Shown piece after piece: positions 52,569 to 62,112 of a stretch of DNA of 64,000 bases; position 1 is the stretch's first letter, and each line of letters begins with the position of its first letter. The translations under genes were made by a program, and so were the position numbers. Under the pieces are notes generated by a model. It saw only the letters and a list, made by a program, of their open reading frames with translations, was not told where the DNA came from and did no database searches. This DNA comes from Planotetraspora kaengkrachanensis (lineage in GTDB: Bacteria; Actinomycetota; Actinomycetes; Streptosporangiales; Streptosporangiaceae). The stretch is taken from contig NZ_BONV01000019.1 of NCBI RefSeq assembly GCF_016862895.1, forward strand, positions 62,001-126,000. Reading direction: 5' to 3'.

Positions 52569-55500
52569 TCAGGCCGAGCCGCCGTCCTCCAGGTCTCCCT
52601 CCGTCTTGAGGTAGACCTCCTGGAGGCCGCGCAGGATCTCCGGATCCGGGTGCTCCCACATGCCGCGCTCGGCCGCCTCGAGCAGGCGCTCGGCGATCCC
52701 GTGCAGCGCCCACGGGTTCGACTTGGCCATGAACGCCTGGTTCTCCGGGTCGAGCACGTACGACTCGGTCAGCTTGTCGTACATCCAGTCGGCGATCACG
52801 CCGGTCGTGGCGTCGTAGCCGAACAGGTAGTCGACGGTCGCGGCCAGTTCGAACGCGCCCTTGTACCCGTGCCTGCGCATCGCGGCCAGCCAGTTGGGGT
52901 TGACGACCCTGGCGCGGAAGACGCGCGAGGTCTCCTCGGACAGGGTCCGCGTGCGGACCGCGTCCGGGCGGGTGCTGTCGCCGACGTAGGCGGCGGGAGC
53001 CGTACCGGTGAGGGCGCGGACCGTGGCGACCATGCCGCCGTGGTACTGGAAGTAGTCGTCGGAGTCCGCGATGTCGTGCTCGCGGGTGTCGACGTTCTTG
53101 GCGGCCACGGCGATCCGCCGGTAGGCGCTCTCCATGTCGGTCCGCGCGGGGACGCCGTCGAGGTCGCGGCCGTAGGCGAAGCCGCCCCAGACGGCGTACA
53201 CCTCGGCGAGGTCGGCGTCGTCACGCCAGTTGCCGCTCTCGATGAGAGGCAGCAGCCCGGCGCCGTACGCCCCCGGGCGGGACCCGAAGATCCGCATAGT
53301 GGCTCTGCGGGAGTCGCCGTGCGCCGCCTGGTCGGCGGTGACATGAGCGCGGACGTAGTTGTCCTCGTCGGCCTCCTCGAGCGCGGCGACCATCCGCACG
53401 GCGTCGTCGAGCATCGCGACCACGTGCGGGAACGCGTCGCGGAAGAAGCCGCTGATCCGGACGGTGACGTCGATGCGGGGACGGCCGAGTTCCTCGAGCG
53501 GGATCGGTTCGAGCCGGGTCACCCGGCGCGAGGCCTCGTCCCATTCGGGGCGGACTCCGAGCAGCGCGAGCACCTCGGCGACGTCGTCTCCGGCGGTCCG
53601 CATCGCGCTGGTCCCCCAGACGGACAGGCCGACCGAGCGCGGCCAGTCGCCCGTGTCCGCGCGGTAGCGCTCGAGCAGCGACTCGGCCATCGCCTGGCCG
53701 GTCTCCCAGGCCAGCCTGCTGGGCACGGCCCGGGGGTCGACCGAGTAGAAGTTCCTGCCGGTCGGCAGCACGTTGATCAGTCCACGGAGCGGGGAGCCGC
53801 TCGGGCCCGCCGGGACGTAGCCGCCGTTCAGGGCGTGGAGGACGTGGTCGAGCTCGTCGGTGGTGCGCGCAAGCCGCGGCACCACCTCGGTGGCGGCGAA
53901 CGTCAGAACCTGTTCGACGAGCTCCCGGCGGGCACCGGAAGCCCCGCTGTCGAGGGCGGGGCTGTCAGGGGCCGTGCGGTCGGGGGCGGGGCTGTCAGGG
54001 GCCGTGCGGTCGGGGGCGGTGCTGTCAGGGGCCTCGCTGCCATGGGGCGACCCGGCCGTTCCGGCGAGGACCGCCGCGGTGACGTCGCGGACAGCGGCCG
54101 GTTCCCAGCCGCGCTCCTCCATCCCCTCGACCAGGGCCCGGGCCAGCGTCTCGGCCCGGTCGACGTTCGCCAGTCCCTCGCTGCCGTCCTCGGCCAGGCC
54201 GAGCGCCTCGCGCAGGCCGGGCAGGGTCTGCCTGCCCGCCCACATCTGCCGGGCGCGCAACATCGCCAGAACCAGGTCGACGCGGACCTTCCCGACCGGC
54301 GCCTCACCGAGGACGTGGAGACCATCGCGGATCTGCGCGTCCTTGACCTCACAGAGCCAGCCGTCGACGTGCAGCAGGAAGTCGTCGAACTCGGTGTCGT
54401 GCGGACGGTCCTCCAGCCCCAGGTCGTGGTCGAGCCTCGCCGCCTGGATCAGCGTCCAGATCTGTGCCCGGATCGCCGGAAGCTTGGCCGGGTCCATCGC
54501 GGCGATCGAGGCGTGCTCGTCCAGGAGCTGTTCGAGTCGCGCGATGTCGCCGTACGTCTCCGCGCGGGCCATCGGCGGCACCATGTGGTCCACCAGCACG
54601 GCGTGCGTACGGCGTTTGGCCTGCGTGCCCTCACCGGGGTCGTTCACGAGGAACGGGTAGACCAGCGGCAGGTCGCCGAGCGCCGCGTCGGGGCCGCACG
54701 CCGCGGACATGCCGGCCGACTTGCCGGGCAGCCACTCCAGGTTGCCGTGCTTGCCGACGTGCACCATCGCGTGGGCGCCGAAGTCCGCGGCCAGCCAGCG
54801 GTACGCCGCCAGGTAGTGGTGGCTCGGCGGCAGGTCGGGGTCGTGGTAGATGGCGATCGGGTTCTCGCCGAAGCCACGCGGCGGCTGCACCATCACCACC
54901 AGGTTGCCCGCCCGCAGCGCGGCCAGCACGATCTCTCCGTCAGGGTCGCGGGACCTGTCGACGAACAGCTCGCCCGGCGGCGGCCCCCAGTGGCGCTCCA
55001 TCCCCTCGCGGAGGTCGTCAGGCAGCGTGTCGTACCACTCGCGGTAGGACGCCGCCGAGATGCGCACGGGGTTGCCAGCGAGTTGCTCCTCGGTCAGCCA
55101 GTCCTGGTCCTGGCCGCCCGCGGCGATGAGGGCGTGGATCAGCGCGTCGCCGTCCTGGTCGGCCACGCCGGGCAGTCCCTCGCCCAGGTCGTAGCCCGCC
55201 TCGCCGAGCCTGGCCAGCAGTTTGACCGTGCTCGCCGGGGTGTCCAGGCCCACCGCGTTGCCGACGCGCGAGTGCTTCGTCGGATAGGCCGAGAGCATGA
55301 CCACGAGCCTGCGCTCCGCCGGCGGTACGTGCCTGAGCAGGCCGTGCCGTACGGCGATGCCGGCGACGCGTGCGGCGCGCTCGGGGTCGGCGACGTAGAC
55401 GGTGAGCCCGTCGGCGTCGACCTCCTTGAACGAGAACGGGACCGTGATGATCCGGCCGTCGAACTCGGGGATGGCCACCTGGGAGGCCGCGTCGAGCGGG

Positions 55501-56417
55501 GAGAGCCCGTCGTCGTTCTCGTCCCATGCCTGCCTGCTGGTGGTCAGGCAGAGTCCCTGCAGGATCGGCACGTCCAGGTCGGCGAGCGCGCCGACGTCCC
55601 AGGCCTCGTCGTCGCCGCCCGCCGAGGCGGTGGCCGGCCGCGATCCGCCGGCGGCGAGCACCGTGACCACCAGCGCGTCGGCGGTGCGGAGGGTCTCGAA
55701 CAGGTCGGGCTCGGCCGTGCGGAGCGAGGAGCAGAAGACGGGCAGCGCCTGGCCGCCCGCGTCCTCGACGGCCTGGCAGAGCGTCTCGACGAAGCCGGTG
55801 TTGCCGGCCATGTGATGCGCGCGGTAGTAGAGCACGCCGATGACGGGACCTTCCGTACGGCGCGGCGTGCGTACCAGCGGACCCCAGGTCGGCGTGGCGG
55901 CGGGCGGCGCGAAGCCGCGGCCGGTGAGCAGGACCGTGTCCGAGAGGAAGGCGTGCAGTTCGGCGAGGTTGGCGGGCCCGCCGTGGGCCAGGTAGGCATG
56001 GGCCTCGGCGCAGGTCCCCGCGCTGACCGTGGACAGCTCCATCAACTCGGCGTCGGGCGCCTGCTCGCCGCCGAGGACGACCACCGGTCGCGGCCCGGCC
56101 AGCAGGGCGTCGATGCCCTCTTCCCAGGCCCTGCGCCCCCCGAGCAGCCGGACGACGACGAGATCGGTGCCTTCGACCAGCTCGGGCAGGTCGTCGGCGA
56201 CCAGCCTGGCCGGGTTGCCGAGGCGGTAGGACGCCCCACTCGCCCGGGCGCTGAGCAGGTCGGTGTCGGACGTCGACAACAACAGGACGGTCGGCACGGA
56301 AGTCGACGGCGTGGTGCCGGACGGCACGGAGTTCGACGGCGTGGAGTTCGACGGCGTGGAGTTCGACGGCGTGGAGTTGGTCGGCATCGAGCTGGAGCTG
56401 GACGGCTCAGGGCGCAC
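52569..56417 (-). CDS. cobN: Cobaltochelatase large subunit CobN
   Basis: A 1282-residue CobN/magnesium-chelatase H-type protein. Family landmarks include MVHVGKHGNLEWLPGKSAGMS, YPFLVNDPGEGTQAKRRTHAVLVDHMVPP, RRATMRIFGSRPGAYGAG and YKGAFELAATVDYLFGYDATTGVIADWMYD. It binds the corrinoid and, with the AAA+ subunit, inserts cobalt. Two disordered expansions are not family features: an S/T/P/N-rich N-terminus (residues 5-40) and an A-P-D-S/R-T insert near residue 800. GTG start 56417 has GGGAGG at seven bases, so the extension is translated. It is controlled by its own upstream riboswitch. Confidence 0.95.
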   Translation of the reverse strand: MRPEPSSSSSMPTNSTPSNSTPSNSTPSNSVPSGTTPSTSVPTVLLLSTSDTDLLSARASGASYRLGNPARLVADDLPELVEGTDLVVVRLLGGRRAWEEGIDALLAGPRPVVVLGGEQAPDAELMELSTVSAGTCAEAHAYLAHGGPANLAELHAFLSDTVLLTGRGFAPPAATPTWGPLVRTPRRTEGPVIGVLYYRAHHMAGNTGFVETLCQAVEDAGGQALPVFCSSLRTAEPDLFETLRTADALVVTVLAAGGSRPATASAGGDDEAWDVGALADLDVPILQGLCLTTSRQAWDENDDGLSPLDAASQVAIPEFDGRIITVPFSFKEVDADGLTVYVADPERAARVAGIAVRHGLLRHVPPAERRLVVMLSAYPTKHSRVGNAVGLDTPASTVKLLARLGEAGYDLGEGLPGVADQDGDALIHALIAAGGQDQDWLTEEQLAGNPVRISAASYREWYDTLPDDLREGMERHWGPPPGELFVDRSRDPDGEIVLAALRAGNLVVMVQPPRGFGENPIAIYHDPDLPPSHHYLAAYRWLAADFGAHAMVHVGKHGNLEWLPGKSAGMSAACGPDAALGDLPLVYPFLVNDPGEGTQAKRRTHAVLVDHMVPPMARAETYGDIARLEQLLDEHASIAAMDPAKLPAIRAQIWTLIQAARLDHDLGLEDRPHDTEFDDFLLHVDGWLCEVKDAQIRDGLHVLGEAPVGKVRVDLVLAMLRARQMWAGRQTLPGLREALGLAEDGSEGLANVDRAETLARALVEGMEERGWEPAAVRDVTAAVLAGTAGSPHGSEAPDSTAPDRTAPDSPAPDRTAPDSPALDSGASGARRELVEQVLTFAATEVVPRLARTTDELDHVLHALNGGYVPAGPSGSPLRGLINVLPTGRNFYSVDPRAVPSRLAWETGQAMAESLLERYRADTGDWPRSVGLSVWGTSAMRTAGDDVAEVLALLGVRPEWDEASRRVTRLEPIPLEELGRPRIDVTVRISGFFRDAFPHVVAMLDDAVRMVAALEEADEDNYVRAHVTADQAAHGDSRRATMRIFGSRPGAYGAGLLPLIESGNWRDDADLAEVYAVWGGFAYGRDLDGVPARTDMESAYRRIAVAAKNVDTREHDIADSDDYFQYHGGMVATVRALTGTAPAAYVGDSTRPDAVRTRTLSEETSRVFRARVVNPNWLAAMRRHGYKGAFELAATVDYLFGYDATTGVIADWMYDKLTESYVLDPENQAFMAKSNPWALHGIAERLLEAAERGMWEHPDPEILRGLQEVYLKTEGDLEDGGSA
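53945..54035 (-). repeat. In-frame repeat inside cobN
   Basis: A 15/30-bp unit encoding A-P-D-S-T / A-P-D-R-T is repeated about five times between two conserved parts of CobN. The frame is kept. Confidence 0.8.
56317..56395 (-). repeat. 15-bp minisatellite at the 5' end of cobN
   Basis: On the plus strand GGAGTTCGACGGCGT and close variants occur four to five times in a row. They encode the N-S-T-P-S repeat of the CobN N-terminus. Confidence 0.85.
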
Positions 56418-56460
56418 GGAGGTTCCTCCCTCGGGGTCCTCGCCCCGGTCGTGGGTGTCG

Positions 56461-56607
56461 CGACGGCAGGAGTCTCCTGGCTCCCAGATCGACGCTCACC
56501 CCGGCCTTCCCGTCCGAAGCCGGACCGTGGCCCGCGATGGGGGTCGCTCCCTGGTCACAGTGGCGGGACCGCGCCGGCTTCGCACCGGCTTCCTCCCTGT
56601 GCCGTCG
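56461..56607 (-). ncRNA. Cobalamin riboswitch (minus strand, cobN)
   Basis: Read on the minus strand it has GGAAGCCGGTGCGAAGCCGG, a GCCACTGTGACC segment (core, plus-strand 56550-56595) and GGGAGCCAGGAGACTC (plus-strand about 56470-56485), the cobalamin-riboswitch landmarks. It lies about 45 nt upstream of the cobN start. Ends approximate. Confidence 0.88.
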
Positions 56608-56653
56608 TCTCCGATGAGACTACGGCAGCCGGATGGAATGCAATAACTGGCGT

Positions 56654-56669
56654 TAACATCCTGTTCGTG
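56654..56669 (+). promoter_or_regulatory. Leaderless promoter box of cobG
   Basis: TAACAT (56654-56659) ends seven bases before the GTG at 56667, and no ribosome-binding site is present. Unlike its divergent neighbour cobN, cobG therefore seems to lack a riboswitch. Confidence 0.45.
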
Positions 56670-58112
56670 GCGATTGGCGACTTTTCCGGACGTGCGCACC
56701 TCGACGCATGCCCGGGTGCGCTGCAGGTCCATACCGCCGCCGACGGCGGTCTCGCCCGGGTCCGCGTGCCCGGCGGTGCCGTTTCGGCCGCCCAACTGCG
56801 CGAGCTGGCCGCCTGCGCGGCCGAGCTGGGCTCGGGCGTCATCGAGCTGACCTCGCGGGCGAACGTCCAGGTGCGCGGGCTCGACTCCGCGCCGGCCTTC
56901 GCTGAGCGCATGGCCGCCGCCGGGCTCCTGCCGTCCGAGACGCACGAACGTGTGCGCAACATCATCGCCTCACCGTTCTCCGGCCGGTCCGGCTCGACCC
57001 TGCTCGACGTGCGTCCGCTGGTCGCGGAGCTGGACCGGGCCCTGTGCGCCCGCCCTCGCCTCGCGGAGCTGTCCGGGCGCTTCCTGTTCGCTCTGGACGA
57101 CGGCACCGGCGACGTCGACGAACTCGGCGCCGACGTCGCGCTCCTCGCCCGGTCGCGTAGTGCCCGGTCGCGTACGGCCCGGTCGCGTGCGGCATGGACG
57201 GTGCTGCTCGCAGGTGTGGAGGCCGGAACAGTCCCGGCGACCGGTGACGCGGCCGGTCCGGTGGCTGGTAACGCGGCCGGTCCGGTGGCTGGTGGCGCGG
57301 CCGGTTACGCGGCTGGTCCGGTCGGCGTCATGGTGGCCGCCGCGGAGGCGTTCCTGGACGAGAGGGCCGCCCAGGGCGGCACCGCGTGGCGTGTCTCCGA
57401 TCTCGAGGACGGCCCCGCCCGAGTGGCCACCCGTCTGCACCTCGACTCGGCCACTGCGGACAGCTCCGCGCCCGTCCCCGTACGGACGACAGCGGGTGTG
57501 CGGAGACCGAGGCTCGTTGAGCAGACGGACGGACGCGTCGCGCTGGAGGTCGTGGTGCCGCTCGGCAGGTTGTCCGCCGCCCAGGCGCTTCTTCTCGCCG
57601 ACGCGGCGGGGGGCGAGGCTCCATCGGTACGGCTGACGCCGTGGCGGACGGTCGTCGTCCCGGATCTGACCCGCGCCGAGGCGGGCCATTGGACCCCGAT
57701 TCTCACCCGGGCCGGTCTGGTCGCCGACCCGTCGTCCCCCTGGGCCGGCGTGAGCGCCTGCACCGGGACGCCCGGCTGCGCCAAGTCGCTCGCCGACGTC
57801 CAGGCGGACGCGGCGCTGGAGGCGGACGAGGCCGTGCACGCACGAGGGGTGCCCGTGCACTGGGCCGGTTGCGAGCGCCGCTGCGGACGGCCACGCGGAC
57901 GGGTGGTCGAGGTCGTGGCGACCGGCACGGGATACCGGGTCGAGCTCGACGGCGACCGCCGCACGTGCTCGGGCCCCGACGAGGTGGCCGCCGCCGTTGC
58001 CGCGTTCAGTACGGCCGGCTCGACCACGGCCGGCTCGACCACGGCCGGCGAAGACCCAGCCGCATCCAGTGAGGCCGTGTCGAGCGTGCCCGCAGCCAGA
58101 GGGGAAAAGTGA
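56667..58112 (+). CDS. cobG: Precorrin-3B synthase (CobG-like)
   Basis: A 481-residue nitrite/sulfite-reductase-fold protein. The two ferredoxin-like half-domains begin [17 protein letters not shown] and [13 protein letters not shown]. The 4Fe-4S/sirohaem cysteines are C365 and C371 ([11 protein letters not shown]) and C402 and C406 (GCERRCG). It hydroxylates precorrin-3A with oxygen, the ring-contraction preparatory step of the aerobic route. It carries three disordered repeat expansions (A-R-S-R-T near 162-176, A-A-G-P-V-A-G near 192-220, T-T-A-G-S near 450). It overlaps cobH by 4 nt. Confidence 0.9.
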   Translation: MAIGDFSGRAHLDACPGALQVHTAADGGLARVRVPGGAVSAAQLRELAACAAELGSGVIELTSRANVQVRGLDSAPAFAERMAAAGLLPSETHERVRNIIASPFSGRSGSTLLDVRPLVAELDRALCARPRLAELSGRFLFALDDGTGDVDELGADVALLARSRSARSRTARSRAAWTVLLAGVEAGTVPATGDAAGPVAGNAAGPVAGGAAGYAAGPVGVMVAAAEAFLDERAAQGGTAWRVSDLEDGPARVATRLHLDSATADSSAPVPVRTTAGVRRPRLVEQTDGRVALEVVVPLGRLSAAQALLLADAAGGEAPSVRLTPWRTVVVPDLTRAEAGHWTPILTRAGLVADPSSPWAGVSACTGTPGCAKSLADVQADAALEADEAVHARGVPVHWAGCERRCGRPRGRVVEVVATGTGYRVELDGDRRTCSGPDEVAAAVAAFSTAGSTTAGSTTAGEDPAASSEAVSSVPAARGEK

Positions 58113-58729
58113 CCGACTACGTACGCGACGGCGCCGAGATCTACCGCCGGTCGTTCGCCACGATACGCGCAGAGACCGACCTCACCGGGATGCCGCCGGA
58201 TGTGGCCCAGGTGGCCGTGCGCATGGTGCACGCCTGCGGCATGACGGACCTGGTCGACGACCTCGGCTGGTCGCCGGCCGTCGTGGCGTCCGCGCGGGCG
58301 GCGCTGCGCGGCGGTGCGCCGATTCTGTGCGACGCGGCGATGGTCGCCTCCGGCGTGACGCGGCGGCGGCTCCCGGCGGACAACGACGTGGTGTGCACGC
58401 TCGGCGACCCGCGCGTTCCCGAGCTCGCCGAGCGACTCGGCACCACCCGCAGCGCCGCGGCGCTGGAGTTGTGGGGCGACCGGCTCGGCGGCGCGGTCGT
58501 CGCGATCGGCAACGCGCCGACGGCGCTGTTCCGTCTCCTGGAGCTGATCGCCGAGGGGGCGCCGCGGCCGGCCGCCGTGCTGGGCATCCCGGTGGGCTTC
58601 ATCGGAGCGGCGGAGTCCAAGCAGGCGCTGGCGGACAGCGATCTGGAGTTTCTGGTGGTCCACGGCCGCAGGGGCGGCAGCGCGATGGTGGCGGCGGCGG
58701 TCAACGCCATCGCGAGCGAGCAGGAGTGA
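58109..58729 (+). CDS. cobH: Precorrin-8X methylmutase
   Basis: A 206-residue CobH/CbiC-family mutase that moves the C11 methyl to C12, making hydrogenobyrinate. The catalytic histidine is H41 in VRMVHACGM, with AMVASGV and [16 protein letters not shown] downstream. GTG start overlapping the cobG stop (GTGA). Confidence 0.95.
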   Translation: MTDYVRDGAEIYRRSFATIRAETDLTGMPPDVAQVAVRMVHACGMTDLVDDLGWSPAVVASARAALRGGAPILCDAAMVASGVTRRRLPADNDVVCTLGDPRVPELAERLGTTRSAAALELWGDRLGGAVVAIGNAPTALFRLLELIAEGAPRPAAVLGIPVGFIGAAESKQALADSDLEFLVVHGRRGGSAMVAAAVNAIASEQE

Positions 58730-58734
58730 ACGCG

Positions 58735-60234
58735 ATGACAGGTCGGCTCTACGGCGTCGGGCTCGGTCCGGGAGACCCCGAATTGGTGACGGTGAAGGCG
58801 GCCCGCCTGATCGGCGAGGCCGACGTGATCGCCTACCACAGCGCCCGTCACGGGCGGAGCATCGCCCGCTCGATCGCCCTGTCGTACATGCGGGACGGCC
58901 AGGTCGAGGAGCTCCTGCAATACCCCCTGACCACCGAGACCACCGACCACCCGGGCGGCTACCAGGGCGCGCTCGACGACTTCTACGCCGTCTGCGCGCA
59001 GAGGCTGGCCGTGCACCTCGACGCGGGCAGGACCGTCGTCGTGCTGTGCGAGGGGGATCCGCTCTTCTACGGGTCGTACATGCACATGCACAAGCGGCTC
59101 GCGCACCGTTACCCGACCGAGGTGGTGCCCGGTGTCACCTCCGTCAGCGGGGCGTCGGCGGTGCTCGGCCGTCCGCTGGTGGAACGGGACGAGATCCTGA
59201 CCGTTCTGCCGGGGACGCTCCCCGCCGACGTGCTGGCGGACAAGCTGCGCAACACGGACTCGGCGGCGGTGCTCAAGCTGGGCCGTACGTTCGAGAAGGT
59301 CCGTGACGCGCTCGCGGAGGCCGGGCGGCTCGACGAGGCGTGGTACGTCGAGCGGGCCACGACGAAGGGCCAGCGGGTCGCCCCGCTGAAGGACGTGGAC
59401 CCCTCCGAGGTCCCCTACTTCTCGCTCGCGCTCATCCCGAGTCCGGCCGAGCGGACCTTCGTGCCCGAGCACGCCGGGCGGCAGGAACAGTCCGGGCAGG
59501 TCACCGTCATCGGGCTCGGACCCGCGGGGCGTCCGTGGCTCACCCCGGAGGCGCAGGAGGCCCTCGCGGACGCGACCGACCTCGTCGGATACGGCCCCTA
59601 CGTCGACAGGGTGCCGCAGAACCCCCGGCAGCGCCGTCACCGCACCGACAACCGGGTGGAGGCCGAGCGGGCCAGGCACGCGCTGGAGATGGCGCTCGGC
59701 GGCGCGCGGGTGGCGGTGGTGTCCTCGGGCGACCCCGGGGTCTTCGCCATGGCCAGCGCGGTGCTGGAGCAGGCCGGCGAGGAGAGGTACGCCGGGGTGC
59801 CCGTGCGGATCGTGCCGGGGCTCACCGCGGCGCAGGCGGTGGCCAGCAGGGCGGGGGCGCCGCTCGGCCACGACTACTGCGTGTTGTCGCTGTCGGACAT
59901 CCTCAAGCCGTGGGAGGTCGTCGCCGACCGCATCACGGCGGCGGCGAAGTCCGACATGGTGCTCGCCGTCTACAACCCGGCCTCGCGCAACCGCGCCTGG
60001 CAGGTGGGAGCCGCGCGGGACCTGCTGCTCGAGCACCGCGACCCGGGGACGCCCGTGGTCGTCGGACGTGACGTCGGCGGGCCGGAGGAGAGCATCACGA
60101 TCACCACGCTGGGCGAGCTGGACCCGTCGGCCGTCGACATGCGGTGCCTGCTGCTCGTCGGATCCTCGACGACGCGGGTGGTCGAACGTGAGGGCGGCCC
60201 CGTGGTCTACACACCGCGCCGCTACCCGTCGTGA
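58735..60234 (+). CDS. cobIJ: Fused precorrin-2 C20-methyltransferase / precorrin-3B C17-methyltransferase
   Basis: A 499-residue fusion of two SAM-dependent tetrapyrrole methylases. CobI occupies residues 1-245 (LYGVGLGPGDPELVTVKAARL; LCEGDPLFYGSYMHMH). CobJ occupies about 255-499 (VTVIGLGPAGRPWLTPEAQEAL; VVSSGDPGVFAMASAVLE; VYNPASRNR). It catalyses the C20 methylation and then the C17 methylation with ring contraction. The same fusion is known in mycobacteria. The start is ATG 58735 with AGGAG nine bases upstream. It overlaps cobK tail-to-tail by 13 bp. Confidence 0.95.
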   Translation: MTGRLYGVGLGPGDPELVTVKAARLIGEADVIAYHSARHGRSIARSIALSYMRDGQVEELLQYPLTTETTDHPGGYQGALDDFYAVCAQRLAVHLDAGRTVVVLCEGDPLFYGSYMHMHKRLAHRYPTEVVPGVTSVSGASAVLGRPLVERDEILTVLPGTLPADVLADKLRNTDSAAVLKLGRTFEKVRDALAEAGRLDEAWYVERATTKGQRVAPLKDVDPSEVPYFSLALIPSPAERTFVPEHAGRQEQSGQVTVIGLGPAGRPWLTPEAQEALADATDLVGYGPYVDRVPQNPRQRRHRTDNRVEAERARHALEMALGGARVAVVSSGDPGVFAMASAVLEQAGEERYAGVPVRIVPGLTAAQAVASRAGAPLGHDYCVLSLSDILKPWEVVADRITAAAKSDMVLAVYNPASRNRAWQVGAARDLLLEHRDPGTPVVVGRDVGGPEESITITTLGELDPSAVDMRCLLLVGSSTTRVVEREGGPVVYTPRRYPS

Positions 60235-60980
60235 CGCCGGTCCGCCGCCAGGCCGCCGAGCCATTCGACGACCGCGTCGGGCGTGGTCACGAGCCGTACG
60301 CCGCCGGGCGGCGCCGGCCGGTCCACCATGACCACGGGCAGACCGAGCTCCCTGGCGGCGACGAGCTTCGCGGTGGTCATCGAGCCTCCGCTGTCCTTGG
60401 TCACCAGCACGTCGAGCCGGTGGTCCTCGATGAGGGCGCGCTCGCCCTCCACGGTGTACGGGCCGCGGGCGAGCAGGATCCGCACATTGCCGGGGATCGG
60501 GGGTTCCGGCGGGTCCACGGAACGCGCGAGGAACCACAGGCCGTCGAGCGCCGCGAAGACAGGCAGGCTCCTGCGTCCCGTCGTGAGGAACACCCTCCGG
60601 CCGAGCGAGGGCAGCAGGTCCGCCGCCGCGTTCAGGGAGGCGACGCGATGCCAGGAGTCGCCGGGCTCCTCCGTCCAGCCTGGGCGGCGCAACACGAGCA
60701 GGGGAACGCCGGTGCGCCGCGCCACCTCGGCCGCCGACGCGCTCATCCGCGCGGCGAACGGGTGGGTCGCGTCGACGAGGGCGTCGATCGCGTTGCCGTG
60801 GATCCAGGCCGCGAGGCCGTCGGGCCCGCCGAAGCCGCCCTCGTGCACCTCGCCGACCGGCAGGCGCGGATTGCTCACCCGACCGGCGAGCGACGACACC
60901 ACGTGGACGTCCGGCCGGGGGTCGAGCACGGCGGCCAGCGCCCGCGCCTCTGCGGTCCCGCCCAGGATCAGCACCCGCAT
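60222..60980 (-). CDS. cobK: Precorrin-6A reductase
   Basis: A 252-residue CobK/CbiJ-family reductase with the N-terminal nucleotide-binding motif RVLILGGTAEARALA, DATHPFAARMSASAAE and VTKDSGGSMTTAKLVAARELGLPVVMV near the end. It reduces precorrin-6A to 6B with NADPH. It is convergent with cobIJ and divergent from cbiD across a 41-bp gap. Confidence 0.94.
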   Translation of the reverse strand: MRVLILGGTAEARALAAVLDPRPDVHVVSSLAGRVSNPRLPVGEVHEGGFGGPDGLAAWIHGNAIDALVDATHPFAARMSASAAEVARRTGVPLLVLRRPGWTEEPGDSWHRVASLNAAADLLPSLGRRVFLTTGRRSLPVFAALDGLWFLARSVDPPEPPIPGNVRILLARGPYTVEGERALIEDHRLDVLVTKDSGGSMTTAKLVAARELGLPVVMVDRPAPPGGVRLVTTPDAVVEWLGGLAADRRHDG

Positions 60981-61021
60981 GCCGTGTCCCCTTCCGTCCT
61001 GCCGACCATGCGATCCGTCCG

Positions 61022-62104
61022 ATGAGCGCCCCGCTGCGTCACGGCTGGACCACCGGCGCCTGCGCGACCGCCGCCACCACCGCGGCCTATACGGCGCTGC
61101 TCACCGGCGAGTTCCCCGACCCGGTGACGATCACGCTGCCCAAGGACCGCACGCCCGCCTTCGCGCTCGCGCGCGAGACGCTCGGCGACGGCTTCGCCAC
61201 GGCCTCGATCGTGAAGGACGCGGGCGACGACCCCGACGTGACGCACGGCGCGCTGATCTCGTCGTCCGTACGGCCCGGCCCTCCGGGAAGCGGCGTCACC
61301 TTCGTCGCCGGACCGGGCGTCGGCACGGTCACCAAGCCCGGCCTGCCGCTCGACGTGGGCGAGCCGGCCATCAACCCGGTGCCGCGCCGCATGATGCGTG
61401 AGCACGTCGCAGAGGTCGCGGCGGCGCACGGCGGCGGCGGCGACCTCGTGGTCGAGATCTCGGTGGAGAACGGCGAGGAGCTGGCCCGCCACACGTGGAA
61501 CCCGAGGCTCGGCATCCTCGGCGGGCTGTCGATCCTCGGGACGACCGGAGTGGTCGTGCCCTACTCGTGCTCGGCCTGGATCGACTCCATCAGACGCGGG
61601 GTCGACGTCGCCAGGGCCGCCGGGCACGTCCACGTGGCCGGATGCACCGGCAGCACCTCGGAGCGCGTCGCGGCCGGGCTGTACGGCCTGCCGGACGACG
61701 CGCTGCTCGACATGGGCGACTTCGCGGGAGCACTGCTGAAGTACCTGCGCCGCCACCCCGTGCCGCGGCTCACGATCGCGGGCGGCGTCGGCAAGCTCTC
61801 CAAACTGGCCGACGGCCACCTCGACCTGCACTCGGGCCGCTCCCAGGTCAACCCCGACCTGCTCGCGAGGCTCGTGCTCGACGCGGGAGGCGCGGCCGGG
61901 CTCGTGGAGAGCGTCCGCGAGGCCAACACCGCGCTGCACGCGCTGCGGCTGTGCCAGGAGGCCGGGCTGCCGCTGGGCGACCTGGTCGCCGAGGGGGCAC
62001 GGGCCACGGCGGTCGAGGTGCTGCGGGAGGCTCCGGTCGAGGTCGACATCGTGGTCATCGACCGGGCCGGCGTGATCGTGGGACGGGCGGGCGGCCGCTC
62101 CTGA
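61022..62104 (+). CDS. cbiD: Cobalt-precorrin-5B C1-methyltransferase
   Basis: A 360-residue CbiD. It begins LRHGWTTGACATAAT and has NPRLGILGGLSILGTTGVVVPYSCSAWIDSI and a C-terminal region with TIAGGVGKLSKLADGHLDLHSG. It methylates C1 of the corrin ring. CbiD belongs to the anaerobic route, whereas CobG, CobN and CobH-M here are of the aerobic type. In this set it takes the place of CobF, a mix also seen in other actinobacteria. Confidence 0.95.
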   Translation: MSAPLRHGWTTGACATAATTAAYTALLTGEFPDPVTITLPKDRTPAFALARETLGDGFATASIVKDAGDDPDVTHGALISSSVRPGPPGSGVTFVAGPGVGTVTKPGLPLDVGEPAINPVPRRMMREHVAEVAAAHGGGGDLVVEISVENGEELARHTWNPRLGILGGLSILGTTGVVVPYSCSAWIDSIRRGVDVARAAGHVHVAGCTGSTSERVAAGLYGLPDDALLDMGDFAGALLKYLRRHPVPRLTIAGGVGKLSKLADGHLDLHSGRSQVNPDLLARLVLDAGGAAGLVESVREANTALHALRLCQEAGLPLGDLVAEGARATAVEVLREAPVEVDIVVIDRAGVIVGRAGGRS

Positions 62105-62112
62105 CGCTACCG

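Noticed and set aside
52650-56660. Very long plus-strand open frame running into cobG
   Set aside because: The first 4 kb are antisense to cobN and encode Arg/Gly/Val-rich nonsense with no domain. It is an open-frame artefact of GC-rich coding DNA. The real gene starts at GTG 56667.
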